48,586 nt of DNA from B33-G16 sp964611035 (GCA_964611035.1 CAZSWT010000021.1:1-48586); one strand, 5' to 3'. Shown: positions 1-8,200, counted from the stretch's first letter. The notes: generated from the sequence alone by a model not told the origin. Program-made: numbers and translations.

Positions 1-60
1 TGAACTGCCCCATTAAATACCAAATAAAAATGAAATCGAATCCTTCACAAGCAGGTCTGG

Positions 61-1374
61 TTATTTTGGATCTGTCCCTGCATTTTTTATCAAGGCCTTT
101 ACCGGCTCAAGACCATAGGGTGTACCCTCCTCGATGGCTTTAAGGACAGTCCCGCCCCCTGTAAAGAAATAATACTGGGCACTATCCATAGCAGCCAGGT
201 ACAAGCCGGGGCTAAGGTTCTTGAACTCCTGAAGGGTATCGCCACCGCCGTAGAACTTTTGGGCATGACGGTTTTGGTCAATAGTCCGGTCTAATTTCTC
301 TGAACCCTCAAAAAAGTGAGGAGTACGGCCCATGACTGCATTCACAAATATTGTTTTAGCAGAGCCGATGGCTTCTGTTACGCCAGAAGTGTCGAACGAT
401 TCGTGGGCCACATCCAAGAAGTAACCATATTCGCTGCCCTTCTTGAAGTCCTTGATGCTAATAGTCCGATACTTGCCTTCCACTCGCCTGTCAATTATGT
501 CTGATTCGACCACAAGAGGAAGCTCAACAACTTTATTTACCTTATTGTCCTGATTTACCAGATCTTTGGCCGCCTTAATGTCAGACTCGCTTACTCCGCG
601 GACCCGAACATTGTATTTGGCGCACAAAAAGGTGTTGTAAATAATTCCGCCCAATATCAGGTGATCAACCTTCTTGTAGATCTGTTTGAGCGGGCCTATT
701 TTGGTATCATATTTAGCTCCAGCCACCACAGCGACAAAGGGTCGTTTGGGTTCCAGGACATGCTTGAGATTAATAAGCTCCCTTTGAAGAAGAAAACCTG
801 CAAAGCTTGGCAAATATTTGGTGATGTCAAACGTGGACACATGGGCCTGCCATGAGCCAAAAGCGTCATTAACAAAGACATCGGCAAGGCCAGCCAGTTG
901 CAGGGCAAAGCGTTTCCTTTTTTCTCCCGTGTCTTCTTCTCCCTGGAACCAGCGAGTATTGGGCAAATAGATACCCCCAATCCGGTGAGCGAGAAGGTCC
1001 TTGATGTGCAAGTTGATGGAGGTGTCGATCTCTTTGATTCCCCATTCTGGATCAACAGGAAATCTGGGTACCACAAAGTTTGTATACAGTTTACGCTCTA
1101 AGTACTCAACGACCGGTTGGACTGAAGTGTTATCTTCAACCTTGATACGGCCGGTTTCTTTATCACGTGGCCGTCCCACATGAGTCATGAGGATTATACG
1201 GCCACCTCGTTCTACAATGTTATACAGAGTGCCCAGGGTCGCATCAATGCGATAGGGGTCACGGATTTGGCCATTCTTGACCACGTTGTGGTCCACTCGA
1301 ACTAACACAACCTTGTCCCTAAGATCGGCATCCTGGATGAGAGGCAAACTCGGGTCTATATCCGGCCTTGTCAT
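61..1374 (-). CDS. pgk: Divergent phosphoglycerate kinase
   Basis: Phosphoglycerate kinase transfers phosphate between 1,3-bisphosphoglycerate and ADP in cytosolic glycolysis or gluconeogenesis. The 437-residue length is slightly above the usual 390-420. Visible family motifs are RVDHNV (26-31, substrate Arg/Asp/Asn), Arg42 in DPYRI, THVGRP (64-69, His65 and Arg68), NTRW (Arg141), FVNDAFG (167-173), GAKYDTKIG (Lys221), GGGDT (376-380) and TGGGT (405-409). Many positions are atypical: RVDH replaces RVDF, THVGRP replaces SHLGRP, and VNAVMGRTPHFFE stands where WNGPMGVFE is usual. The AHRAH loop after FVNDAFG is one residue short and reads SWQAH, so the usual His-Arg pair that contacts 3-phosphoglycerate is absent. 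Start ATG at 1374 has an AAGGAG-type ribosome site at 1382-1389. It is either a diverged pgk or a paralogue of altered activity; family membership is secure. Confidence 0.9.
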   Translation of the reverse strand: MTRPDIDPSLPLIQDADLRDKVVLVRVDHNVVKNGQIRDPYRIDATLGTLYNIVERGGRIILMTHVGRPRDKETGRIKVEDNTSVQPVVEYLERKLYTNFVVPRFPVDPEWGIKEIDTSINLHIKDLLAHRIGGIYLPNTRWFQGEEDTGEKRKRFALQLAGLADVFVNDAFGSWQAHVSTFDITKYLPSFAGFLLQRELINLKHVLEPKRPFVAVVAGAKYDTKIGPLKQIYKKVDHLILGGIIYNTFLCAKYNVRVRGVSESDIKAAKDLVNQDNKVNKVVELPLVVESDIIDRRVEGKYRTISIKDFKKGSEYGYFLDVAHESFDTSGVTEAIGSAKTIFVNAVMGRTPHFFEGSEKLDRTIDQNRHAQKFYGGGDTLQEFKNLSPGLYLAAMDSAQYYFFTGGGTVLKAIEEGTPYGLEPVKALIKNAGTDPK

Positions 1375-1408
1375 GGCAGCACTCCTTATGTGTTAGGATT
1401 CTATATAG

Positions 1409-1885
1409 TGTCCGTTGATAGTTGTTAGTTGTCCGTGGGTTCACTTACCTGATTTTTGCTTATTACCAATTGATTTGATATAAGCACTTAATTTAGGAGT
1501 TAGTTCTTCAATCAATTTCTGTAATGAATTTATCTCTGTTTCAGATAACAGTTTTCTTTTATATGACCTTCTAAGCCAGTGCTTTACTTCAAAAAGAGAT
1601 CCCCTTGCAATTTTAGCAAATCTCCGATTGTCGGCAAAGCTACCACGTCCTGTCCCTTCAGCGATATTTGCCCCTATACTGTCTGCTGAATTTACCAGTT
1701 GTTTGCCAATTGTACCCTGAGGAAAACGGTCCCATTTAAAAACTACTTCCCATACAAGATCTGCTATTTCCTCTGCTAATTGATAAACACGAAGATTTTC
1801 AAAGCCCGTTTTAGCCATACCATTGTATCCTATTTATATCTCGTTTCCAATTTAGCAACGGACAACTGACAACGATCGACTGACA
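1409..1885. repeat. 32-nt inverted repeat bracketing the S23 gene
   Basis: The arms 1409-1440 and 1854-1885 are reverse complements at 26 of 32 positions. Both are built from the phrases TCCGTTG and AGTTGT. Only the four-helix bundle gene lies between them, giving a 477-bp unit. No clear target duplication is seen outside the arms. Related phrases recur at 2944-3110, 16702-16848, 20594-20619 and 34411-34434. Whether the unit is mobile is inference. Confidence 0.7.
1441..1818 (-). CDS. Four-helix bundle protein, S23/IVP family
   Basis: This 125-residue protein belongs to the four-helix bundle family related to the S23 protein encoded in 23S rRNA intervening sequences and to Avd of diversity-generating retroelements. 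Family marks are FENLRVYQLAEE near the N terminus, the DSIGANIAEGTGR segment (about residues 46-58), and a basic, helix-rich C-terminal half ending in a Lys-rich tail. Its biochemical role is not known; a nucleic-acid-binding role is usually inferred. The gene is exactly framed by a 32-nt imperfect inverted repeat: the left arm (1409-1440) abuts the TGA stop and the right arm (1854-1885) lies 36 bp before the start. No reverse transcriptase or template/variable repeat is nearby, so a retroelement role is unsupported. Confidence 0.85.
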   Translation of the reverse strand: MAKTGFENLRVYQLAEEIADLVWEVVFKWDRFPQGTIGKQLVNSADSIGANIAEGTGRGSFADNRRFAKIARGSLFEVKHWLRRSYKRKLLSETEINSLQKLIEELTPKLSAYIKSIGNKQKSGK

Positions 1886-1895
1886 TTATCTGACT

Positions 1896-2909
1896 CTAAT
1901 AATGAGGGGAAAAATGGTTGAAACCTCTCATACTAATTTCCTCTAATGAGCCATCATCATTAACCATTTTAATACCTTTTCCCTCAACTATTTTTCCTAT
2001 CAGGTAGAGAGGTAATAATCCTTTATCTTTACATACCATTTCGAAATCCTTTATGTTTACTTTGGGAACTGTTATCAACAAGTGATAATCTTCTCCACCT
2101 GAAAGGGCGAGTTCAAGGGGATTAAATTTTTCACGAGAGGCAAGGAGTTTGAGTTCGGAGGAGAGAGGAACCTTGCTCCTAAAAAGCATTGCCCCGACGC
2201 CACTTTCCTTACAGATATGCCCTAAATCTGAGAGAAGCCCATCACTTACATCGATCATAGCATTGGCAAGCCCTGAGGCCGCAATAGCCATTCCTGTCTC
2301 AATCAAAGGTTTTGGTTCATTGTGGATTTTGATAAAATGGTTTGCAATAGATTTTGGAGAAGATATTTCCTTTTTTAAGATTTTAAGCCCGGCAAATGAA
2401 TCCCCGACATTTCCTGTAAGATATATACTATCTCCTGATTTGGCACCAGATCTATAGAGAACCTCATTTTCTTTTGCATCACCAATCAGGGAAACATTTA
2501 TAACCAACTTGTCTGGGGAGGCAACCGTATCACCCCCCACTATATTAACCTTGTAATGCTCACATATATCTTTCATACCTTTGTAGAGATCTTGAATTAG
2601 TTCAACATTCATTTCAGCAGGAATGGCAATGGAGATAAGCAGAATAAGTGGCCTTCCACCCATAGCAGCAATGTCGCTCAGATTTACGGCTATTGATTTC
2701 CAGCCTAATTGATATGGGGTCATTTTTGACTTTAAAAAGTGGATGTCTTCAACCAGCATATCTGTAGTAAAGAGCAAAACCCGGCCAGAGGAAGGGCCAA
2801 AAACAGCACAGTCATCACCAATTCCCTTGATAACATCTTTCAAAGTCGCAGTGCATTCTTTTTTAATGGATTCTATAAAACCGAATTCTCCAATTTCATC
2901 AAATTTCAA
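1896..2909 (-). CDS. thiL: Thiamine-monophosphate kinase
   Basis: ThiL phosphorylates thiamine monophosphate to thiamine diphosphate, the active cofactor, using ATP. The 337-residue length is normal. The N terminus has the expected FGFIESIK segment; IKGIGDDCAVFG (about 28-39) is the metal/ATP-binding GDD motif. TTDMLVEDIHFL (48-59), VNLSDIAAMGG (75-85) and VGGDTV (123-128) match the ThiL/PurM-like fold, and the C-terminal half carries MIDVSDGLLSDLGHI and ALSGGEDYHLL. It is monocistronic as far as seen, separated from the S23 unit by 10 bp and followed upstream by a 755-bp gap. A predicted thiamine-binding protein occurs at 29522-29812, but no thiamine biosynthesis cluster or TPP riboswitch is visible. 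Confidence 0.95.
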   Translation of the reverse strand: MKFDEIGEFGFIESIKKECTATLKDVIKGIGDDCAVFGPSSGRVLLFTTDMLVEDIHFLKSKMTPYQLGWKSIAVNLSDIAAMGGRPLILLISIAIPAEMNVELIQDLYKGMKDICEHYKVNIVGGDTVASPDKLVINVSLIGDAKENEVLYRSGAKSGDSIYLTGNVGDSFAGLKILKKEISSPKSIANHFIKIHNEPKPLIETGMAIAASGLANAMIDVSDGLLSDLGHICKESGVGAMLFRSKVPLSSELKLLASREKFNPLELALSGGEDYHLLITVPKVNIKDFEMVCKDKGLLPLYLIGKIVEGKGIKMVNDDGSLEEISMRGFNHFSPHY

Positions 2910-3415
2910 GCGCTTTTTTCCTTCCTGATGACATTACATTAGGAGTGGTCCGTTATTGTTTATACGTAGTCCATACAATGGACAACTCATCACGATTGAT
3001 TCGCATCGTTGAATATTAAATTTTATCTGAAAAACATGCAAGATGAAAGGTGTATATAGTGTACAATCTGTTGAGGTAACTGTTCACCGTTATCCGTTGT
3101 CCGAAAGGGGAAATATTCGTATAGAGCAACATATTGTTTGGCCTGTTAATGGATATGTCTATTTAGGCGGCTCATTGCCACTGTTGGCTTATCGGTGAAC
3201 GGCGAATCTTTCGGCAGTGCTCAAGATCGTGAGCCTGTCGAACGACTGCCAACGGTGAACGCTTACCACTTGATTAACCACTCACACACTCACGCATCTC
3301 CCTTGATTCCCTTATCGATATTATGTATACTGCATATTATTACAGACCTTGTAAATCTTTGCTAATTAAGGGGTGATTTATTGGACAATAAATTCCGATT
3401 CCATTTAGTAGTTAC

Positions 3416-3558
3416 GGTTCAGAGGTTCAGAGGTTCAGAGGTTCAAGGTTCAAAGGTTGACAGATTCATGATGCTTACCCAGTGAAATCAGTAGCATCGG
3501 AAAAATTCGCGAAGCGATTAATCCCGATTTCATCGGGAAACCGTGAACCTTTCAACCC
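3416..3558. repeat. GGTTCA-bracketed repeat element, copy A
   Basis: The left arm (3416-3460) is a tandem run of an 8-mer, AGGTTCAG, three times and then degenerating to AGGTTCAAGGTTCAAAGG. The right arm (3541-3558) carries the inverse phrase CCGTGAACCTTTCAACCC. The core between them contains a short TCCCGAT/ATCGGGA hairpin. Two further copies of this architecture lie at 20649-20859 and 21693-21950. It is non-coding. Confidence 0.7.
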
Positions 3559-3651
3559 AGACCGACCAAATGTCCAATTTTTATTCGATCCGTTATGAAT
3601 AAAGGGCTTGAAGACCATATAAAAACCATTTTTAACTAGGTCTGTATTAAA

Positions 3652-3660
3652 AAAGGAGGT
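3652..3660 (+). promoter_or_regulatory. Strong ribosome binding site deciding the tmk TTG start
   Basis: AAAGGAGGT ends 4 nt before a TTG codon at 3665. There is no ATG nearby in frame, and the P-loop begins within nine residues, so TTG is the start. Confidence 0.8.
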
Positions 3661-3664
3661 CTAA

Positions 3665-4300
3665 TTGTTTATCACCTTTGAAGGAATAGATGGGTGCGGG
3701 AAGTCTATACAGATCTCTAAGTTCGGAGCAACACTCAAAGAACAAGGAATCCCTTTAGTAATTACCAGTGAGCCTGGAGGGACAAAAATAGGTCAAGCTA
3801 TACGGAAGATACTCTTGAATGTGGATAATACGGATATAGCGTATTTAACCGAGCTTTTTCTAATCCAAGCTGACAGGGCCCAGCATGTAAGGGAGGTAAT
3901 TAAACCCGCCTTAGATGCTGGAAAGTGGGTTATCTGTGATAGATATTATGATGCTACTACTGTGTATCAGGGGATTGTCATGGGGCAGCATGAGAAACTA
4001 ATTGAACAATTAAACTATGAGGCTTCTTTAGGGTGTGAGCCCGACATTACCTTTTTATTGGACTGCCCAGCAGAAGTAGGTTTGAAAAGAACAGAAGAAA
4101 GGGAAAAAACCGATAAAAAAAGAGATAGATTTGAAAGAAAATCACTCGATTTCCATGTGAAGATACGATATGGATATCTTGCCTTAGCGCACAAGCATAA
4201 AGATAGGTTTAAGATTATAGATTCCACATTACATGAAGATCACGTAGCGAGAAAGATCAGGGAAATAATCTCTCCTTATCTGCCTAAAGTAGCTATTTGA
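3665..4300 (+). CDS. tmk: Thymidylate kinase (TTG start)
   Basis: Tmk phosphorylates dTMP to dTDP with ATP in the dTTP pathway. The 211-residue length is typical. FEGIDGCGKS (residues 4-13) is the Walker A P-loop with the GIDG signature; TSEPGGTKIG (about 34-43) is the dTMP-binding segment; DRYYDATTVYQG (around residues 96-107) is the DR[YF] motif that stacks the base. The lid region near 140-160 is lysine/arginine-rich (EREKTDKKRDRFER). The gene starts with TTG preceded by a near-perfect Shine-Dalgarno. It opens a plus-strand set with holB and the RicT-MetRS fusion, an arrangement common in bacteria, although a nested palindrome fills the 122-bp gap to holB. Confidence 0.95.
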   Translation: MFITFEGIDGCGKSIQISKFGATLKEQGIPLVITSEPGGTKIGQAIRKILLNVDNTDIAYLTELFLIQADRAQHVREVIKPALDAGKWVICDRYYDATTVYQGIVMGQHEKLIEQLNYEASLGCEPDITFLLDCPAEVGLKRTEEREKTDKKRDRFERKSLDFHVKIRYGYLALAHKHKDRFKIIDSTLHEDHVARKIREIISPYLPKVAI

Positions 4301-4407
4301 GTTTGTTGAGTTTTTTGGGTTTGTCTGCCCTGTTAAATGCCCCGCTTGAGGGGCTCCCTATGGGGATTTAACAGGGTGAATGTTAAAACCCTATAAACTC
4401 AACAAAC
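4301..4407. repeat. Nested palindrome between tmk and holB
   Basis: Three inverted repeats lie inside one another: outer arms GTTTGTTGAGTTT (4301-4313) and AAACTCAACAAAC (4395-4407), middle arms CCCTGTTAAAT (4328-4338) and ATTTAACAGGG (4366-4376), and inner GCCCC/GGGGC (4339-4343 / 4350-4354). A GGGTTT/AAACCC pair at 4317-4322 and 4386-4391 adds another level. The predicted RNA hairpin is long, but the terminal T-run of a classical terminator is missing. It may attenuate holB or be a dispersed BIME-like repeat. Confidence 0.7.
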
Positions 4408-4422
4408 ACGACAAACATTAAC

Positions 4423-5469
4423 ATGAGCCCTAAATTATTTAAGGAAATAATCGGTCAAGACAAGGCAATAACTTTTTTAAAAAGGATTATAGCCGGCAAT
4501 ACAATTGCCCCTGCGTATCTATTCACTGGTATCCAGGGAATTGGTAAAACAACCACTGCTATGGCCTTTGCCTTATTAATCAATTGTATGGATCCGGTTG
4601 ATGGGGATGGATGTAAGAGATGCAGTTCCTGTAAAAAGATAATAGATGGAAACCATCCTGATCTCATTATTATAGAGCCTGATAAGGACAAAAAAGGAAT
4701 CGGGATTAACCAAATCAGGGAGATTAACAGACATCTTGCTTTCTCTCCGGCTCTTGAGCGGTACAGGATAATTATTGTAGATCCAGCTGAAAAAATGACT
4801 GATGAGGCAGCCAATGCATTTTTAAAGGCCCTTGAGGAGCCACCTCCTTATAACATTTTTATCTTGAATGTGAGAGATCCTGGAGAACTTCTTCCAACTA
4901 TTATTTCTCGATGTCAAAAGGTTCCTTTTAAACCTCTGCCTACCGAAGCTGTTGTAAATTGGTTGATAAAAGAAGAAAGTATGGATAAAGAAAAGGCACA
5001 AATTGTAGCAAAGCTTTCAGAGGGGAGTCTTGGTAGGGCAAAGAAACTATCAAAGGATGACCTTTTTACTAATAGGGTACATTGGATAACTATGTTAAAT
5101 AGTGTCATTAACAAGTCATCTGATATGTTAATTGATCTGGCTCGTGAGCTGTCTGGTTTTAGAAAAAGCTCAGCCACCAACAAAGAAGTTAAGGATGATA
5201 CCATAGCCTTGATGTTGGGTATATGGAAAAGCTGGTACAGAGACATTCTCCTTTTCAAATTAGAGGGTAAAATAGGTCATACTTTAAATTCCGATCTCAG
5301 CAATCATCTTAAAAATGCATCTGCATTGTATACTGTCGATGCACTCATGAGGTCGCTGGCAGTTATTGCCAGAGCCGAACATGATTTGATGGAGAATAGA
5401 AATCCTCTTTTTCTCCTTGAAAGATCTCTGTTGGGGCTAAAAAGAGCTGTAAAGGGTTCGTATGTCTAA
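4423..5469 (+). CDS. holB: DNA polymerase III delta' subunit
   Basis: The delta' subunit is part of the clamp-loader complex that places the beta sliding clamp on DNA. The 348 residues start with an AAA+ module: FKEIIGQDKA precedes the Walker A-like GIQGIGKTTT (about residues 38-47). A Cys cluster CMDPVDGDGCKRCSSC (about 55-70) matches the zinc finger of DnaX/HolB proteins. ALEEPPPYNIFIL and ISRCQKVPFKPL are the sensor-1/SRC region. The C-terminal part is helical, as in clamp-loader collar domains. The start lies directly after the nested palindrome and has little Shine-Dalgarno sequence. The 3' end overlaps the next gene by 8 bp, suggesting translational coupling. Confidence 0.93.
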   Translation: MSPKLFKEIIGQDKAITFLKRIIAGNTIAPAYLFTGIQGIGKTTTAMAFALLINCMDPVDGDGCKRCSSCKKIIDGNHPDLIIIEPDKDKKGIGINQIREINRHLAFSPALERYRIIIVDPAEKMTDEAANAFLKALEEPPPYNIFILNVRDPGELLPTIISRCQKVPFKPLPTEAVVNWLIKEESMDKEKAQIVAKLSEGSLGRAKKLSKDDLFTNRVHWITMLNSVINKSSDMLIDLARELSGFRKSSATNKEVKDDTIALMLGIWKSWYRDILLFKLEGKIGHTLNSDLSNHLKNASALYTVDALMRSLAVIARAEHDLMENRNPLFLLERSLLGLKRAVKGSYV

Positions 5470-8134
5470 AGAGAGTCCAAAAAAAATTGTTGTTATAAGC
5501 TTTAGGAAAGATGGAAGAATCCATGAGTTTTACACTGGTAATTTTGTCCTCAATAAAGGGGATAAGGTTATCGTTGAAGCTAAAGAAGGCATTGAACTGG
5601 GCACCGTATGCAGTAAACCGAGACTTCGGGATGCCTCCATGCCGGACAGGCCAATTAGAAAGGTATTTCGTCTGGCTACAGCAGAAGATATTGAAAAAAA
5701 GAAGAAAAATGAAAGAATTGAAGCAGAGGCCATGCGGTTTTGTAAAGAGCAGATAGAGAAGAGAAAAGTGCCCATGAATTTGATAGCCGTGGAGCTTTCC
5801 TTTGACATGAGCAGACTTACCTTTTTTTATATATCCACCATTAGGGTTGATTTCAGGGAATTGGTAAAAGAGCTTGTTCAAAAATTTAATACTCATGTGG
5901 AAATGAAACAAATTGGCGCCAGAGATTTAGCAGGGAAGCTTGGCGGAATTGGCCATTGTGGTCGCCAATTATGCTGTTCATTGTTTCTGTCAAACTTCGA
6001 CCCTATTTCTATAAGGATGGCGAAAGACCAAGATCTTTCTCTCAATCCAGATAAAATCTCTGGTATATGCGGGAGATTGATGTGTTGTCTTGCCTATGAA
6101 TACGATACCTATGCAGAAAGGAAAAAAACTCACGAGGAGATAATGGGCCAAAATAGTCAGGATTTATTCTATATCACTACACCTATTTACTATGTGAATG
6201 CAGAACCACATATAGGACATGCGTATACCACTATTGTAGCCGATGTAATTGCAAGATTTTATCGCCTTAGCGGTTTTGACACATTTTTCTTAACGGGCAC
6301 GGATGAGCATGGCAACAAGGTGGTGGAGGCAGCAGAAAAATCAGGCGAAACAGTCAAGGCATATGTGGATAGAATAAGCAAAATTTTTAAAGAAACCTGG
6401 CCCAAAATTAATATTAAGAACGACTATTTTGTGCGCACTACTGACAAAAATCATCAAGACACGGTCCGTGAGATCCTCTCTAAAGTGTATGCAAAAGGGG
6501 ATGTATATTTTAGTGAATATGAGGGGAAATACTGTATAGGGTGTGAGCGGTTTTATACAGATACAGAATTGGTCCAGGGTAAATGCCCAATTCATTTGAC
6601 TGAACCAAAGATTATTAGCGAGGAAAACTATTTCTTCAGGATGAGTAATTATCAAGAATGGCTTATAGATTATATTGATAGACATCCTGACTTTATAAGG
6701 CCAGAGAGGTATAGAAACGAGGTGATTGCCTTTTTGAGGGGGCCGCTGGAAGATCTCTGTATATCAAGGCCAAAGAAGAGGTTATCCTGGGGAATTCCAC
6801 TTCCCTTTGATGATAATTATGTGACCTATGTCTGGTTTGATGCCTTGATTAACTATATATCAGCCCTTGGCTACCCCGATGGAGACCTTTTTAAGAAATT
6901 TTGGCCTGTTGCTCAGCATATTATTGCAAAGGATATTCTAAAGCCCCATGGAATATTCTGGCCATGTATGCTCAAGGCAGCCGGTATTGAACCTTATCAG
7001 CATCTTAATGTCCATGGCTACTGGAATGTGAATATGGGGAAGATGTCAAAAAGCCTTGGAAATATCGTGAAGCCCATGGATTTAGCTACTAAATATGGCC
7101 TGGATGCATTCAGGTATTTCTTGCTCAGAGATATGGTATTTGGTCTTGATTCTGATTTCACCGAGGAATCTCTTGTGAAACGGTTTAACGCAGATCTGGC
7201 AAATGATTTGGGGAATCTGGTCTCTCGATCCATGAACATGGTAGTCAAATATTTTGATGGAAAACTCCAACCATCTTCTCAATTCAAAGAAGAGGATATT
7301 AGCCTGCAAGATGCTTCTTATAAGGTGATTGAAGAGTATAAGGATATGATGAAAAAATTCACCTTTCATAAGGCATTAATTGTTGTGTGGGTGTTAATTG
7401 GCAAGACAAATAAATATATCGATACCATGAAACCCTGGGCGCTGGCTACACAAGATCAAGAGAGATTGAATACTGTGCTCAATACTATTACCGAGGTAAT
7501 CAAAATAGTCTCAGTGCTGTTATGGCCGTTTATGCCTCACACAGCCGAAAAAATACAGCATCAATTGGGATTAGGTATAGTTGGGGTGAAATTGCCTCTT
7601 AATAGTTTAGAGAAATGGGGGAAAGTAAAAAAGGTCAGGCCTATATCAAAGGCTCCTCCCCTTTTTCCAAGGGTAAACCCTGTGAAAGAACCTAAGCGTA
7701 CCCATTTAGATGTTAAAAAAGTTACAGAGCAAGGCTTTAAAGGGAGCAAAAAGAGCGACTCTATTTTCGACAGGGTAAAGCCTGAAATGGAGGAAAAGAT
7801 GAGAGAAGAACCAGGGCTGGTAAGCCTTGAAGACTTTCAAAGATTAGACATACGAGTTGGCACTATCAAGGAAGCAGAAACCATTTCCGGATCTAAAAAA
7901 TTACTCAAGCTTGTGGTTGACATTGGAGAAAGGAGGACAATAGTGGCCGGGATGGCTGCTTACTACCAGACAAATGAACTAATAAATAAACAGGTGATAG
8001 TGATCGCCAATCTCGTGCCTGTCACACTCATGAAAGTTGAATCCAGAGGAATGATTCTTGCTGTAGAGGATGAAAAAGGGGTCTATCTCTTAATTCCAGA
8101 CCAAGAAAGTAAACCAGGTAGTAAGATAAGCTAA
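5462..8134 (+). CDS. metG: RicT/YaaT-type PSP1 protein fused to methionyl-tRNA synthetase
   Basis: One 890-residue frame joins two proteins normally encoded separately. Residues 1-227 are a PSP1-domain protein like Bacillus RicT/YaaT, with the conserved cysteines in GHCGRQLCC (Cys166, 171, 172) and GICGRLMCC (Cys203, 208, 209); in Bacillus this family binds Fe-S clusters with RicA/RicF. Residues from 228 are a complete methionyl-tRNA synthetase: FYITTPIYYVN, HIGH at 250-253, a zinc knuckle CIGC...CPIH near 358-380, KMSKS at 527-531, an anticodon-binding helical domain, a charged linker, and a C-terminal EMAP/Trbp-like tRNA-binding domain from about 785. The usual C-terminal tail of RicT after CLAYEYDTY is absent; MetRS begins at once. 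An ATG at 6143 preceded by GAGGAG sits exactly at the junction, so separate MetRS could also be made. The MetRS identity is secure. Confidence 0.92.
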   Translation: MSKESPKKIVVISFRKDGRIHEFYTGNFVLNKGDKVIVEAKEGIELGTVCSKPRLRDASMPDRPIRKVFRLATAEDIEKKKKNERIEAEAMRFCKEQIEKRKVPMNLIAVELSFDMSRLTFFYISTIRVDFRELVKELVQKFNTHVEMKQIGARDLAGKLGGIGHCGRQLCCSLFLSNFDPISIRMAKDQDLSLNPDKISGICGRLMCCLAYEYDTYAERKKTHEEIMGQNSQDLFYITTPIYYVNAEPHIGHAYTTIVADVIARFYRLSGFDTFFLTGTDEHGNKVVEAAEKSGETVKAYVDRISKIFKETWPKINIKNDYFVRTTDKNHQDTVREILSKVYAKGDVYFSEYEGKYCIGCERFYTDTELVQGKCPIHLTEPKIISEENYFFRMSNYQEWLIDYIDRHPDFIRPERYRNEVIAFLRGPLEDLCISRPKKRLSWGIPLPFDDNYVTYVWFDALINYISALGYPDGDLFKKFWPVAQHIIAKDILKPHGIFWPCMLKAAGIEPYQHLNVHGYWNVNMGKMSKSLGNIVKPMDLATKYGLDAFRYFLLRDMVFGLDSDFTEESLVKRFNADLANDLGNLVSRSMNMVVKYFDGKLQPSSQFKEEDISLQDASYKVIEEYKDMMKKFTFHKALIVVWVLIGKTNKYIDTMKPWALATQDQERLNTVLNTITEVIKIVSVLLWPFMPHTAEKIQHQLGLGIVGVKLPLNSLEKWGKVKKVRPISKAPPLFPRVNPVKEPKRTHLDVKKVTEQGFKGSKKSDSIFDRVKPEMEEKMREEPGLVSLEDFQRLDIRVGTIKEAETISGSKKLLKLVVDIGERRTIVAGMAAYYQTNELINKQVIVIANLVPVTLMKVESRGMILAVEDEKGVYLLIPDQESKPGSKIS
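6134..6145 (+). promoter_or_regulatory. Possible internal ribosome site and start for MetRS
   Basis: GAGGAG at 6134-6139 is followed after three bases by an in-frame ATG (6143-6145), coding the first Met of a normal-looking MetRS N terminus. The spacing is short, so initiation here is plausible but unproven. It looks like the relic of the ancestral metG start. Confidence 0.45.
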
Positions 8135-8200
8135 GTGCTTCGACTCGCAAATACAGTGACGTATTTTACTAGCTAAGTTTGGGCAATTGCTCGCTCAGCA

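Larger units (their letters stand above)
2910..3664. other. 755-bp repeat-rich divergent gap between thiL and tmk
   Basis: No credible gene is seen. The gap holds fragments of several dispersed repeat types: TCCGTTGT/ACAACGGA phrases near 2944-2990 and 3091-3104; a GTGAGCCTGTCGAACG stretch near 3229-3245, resembling the TTCGACAGGCTCA repeat common in environmental genomes; and a GGTTCA-bracketed element (3416-3558). A short palindrome TCCCGAT-TTC-ATCGGGA lies at about 3522-3538. Promoters for the diverging thiL and tmk genes must lie here, but no convincing -35/-10 pair stands out. Confidence 0.6.

Noticed and set aside
1409..1885. Diversity-generating retroelement based on the Avd-like S23 protein
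   Set aside because: No reverse transcriptase and no template/variable repeat pair is visible nearby.
3416..3460. CRISPR array
   Set aside because: The repeats are contiguous 8-mers without spacers and there are no cas genes.
4301..4407. Classical rho-independent terminator after tmk
   Set aside because: The hairpin is strong but lacks a following T-run, and holB continues in the same direction.
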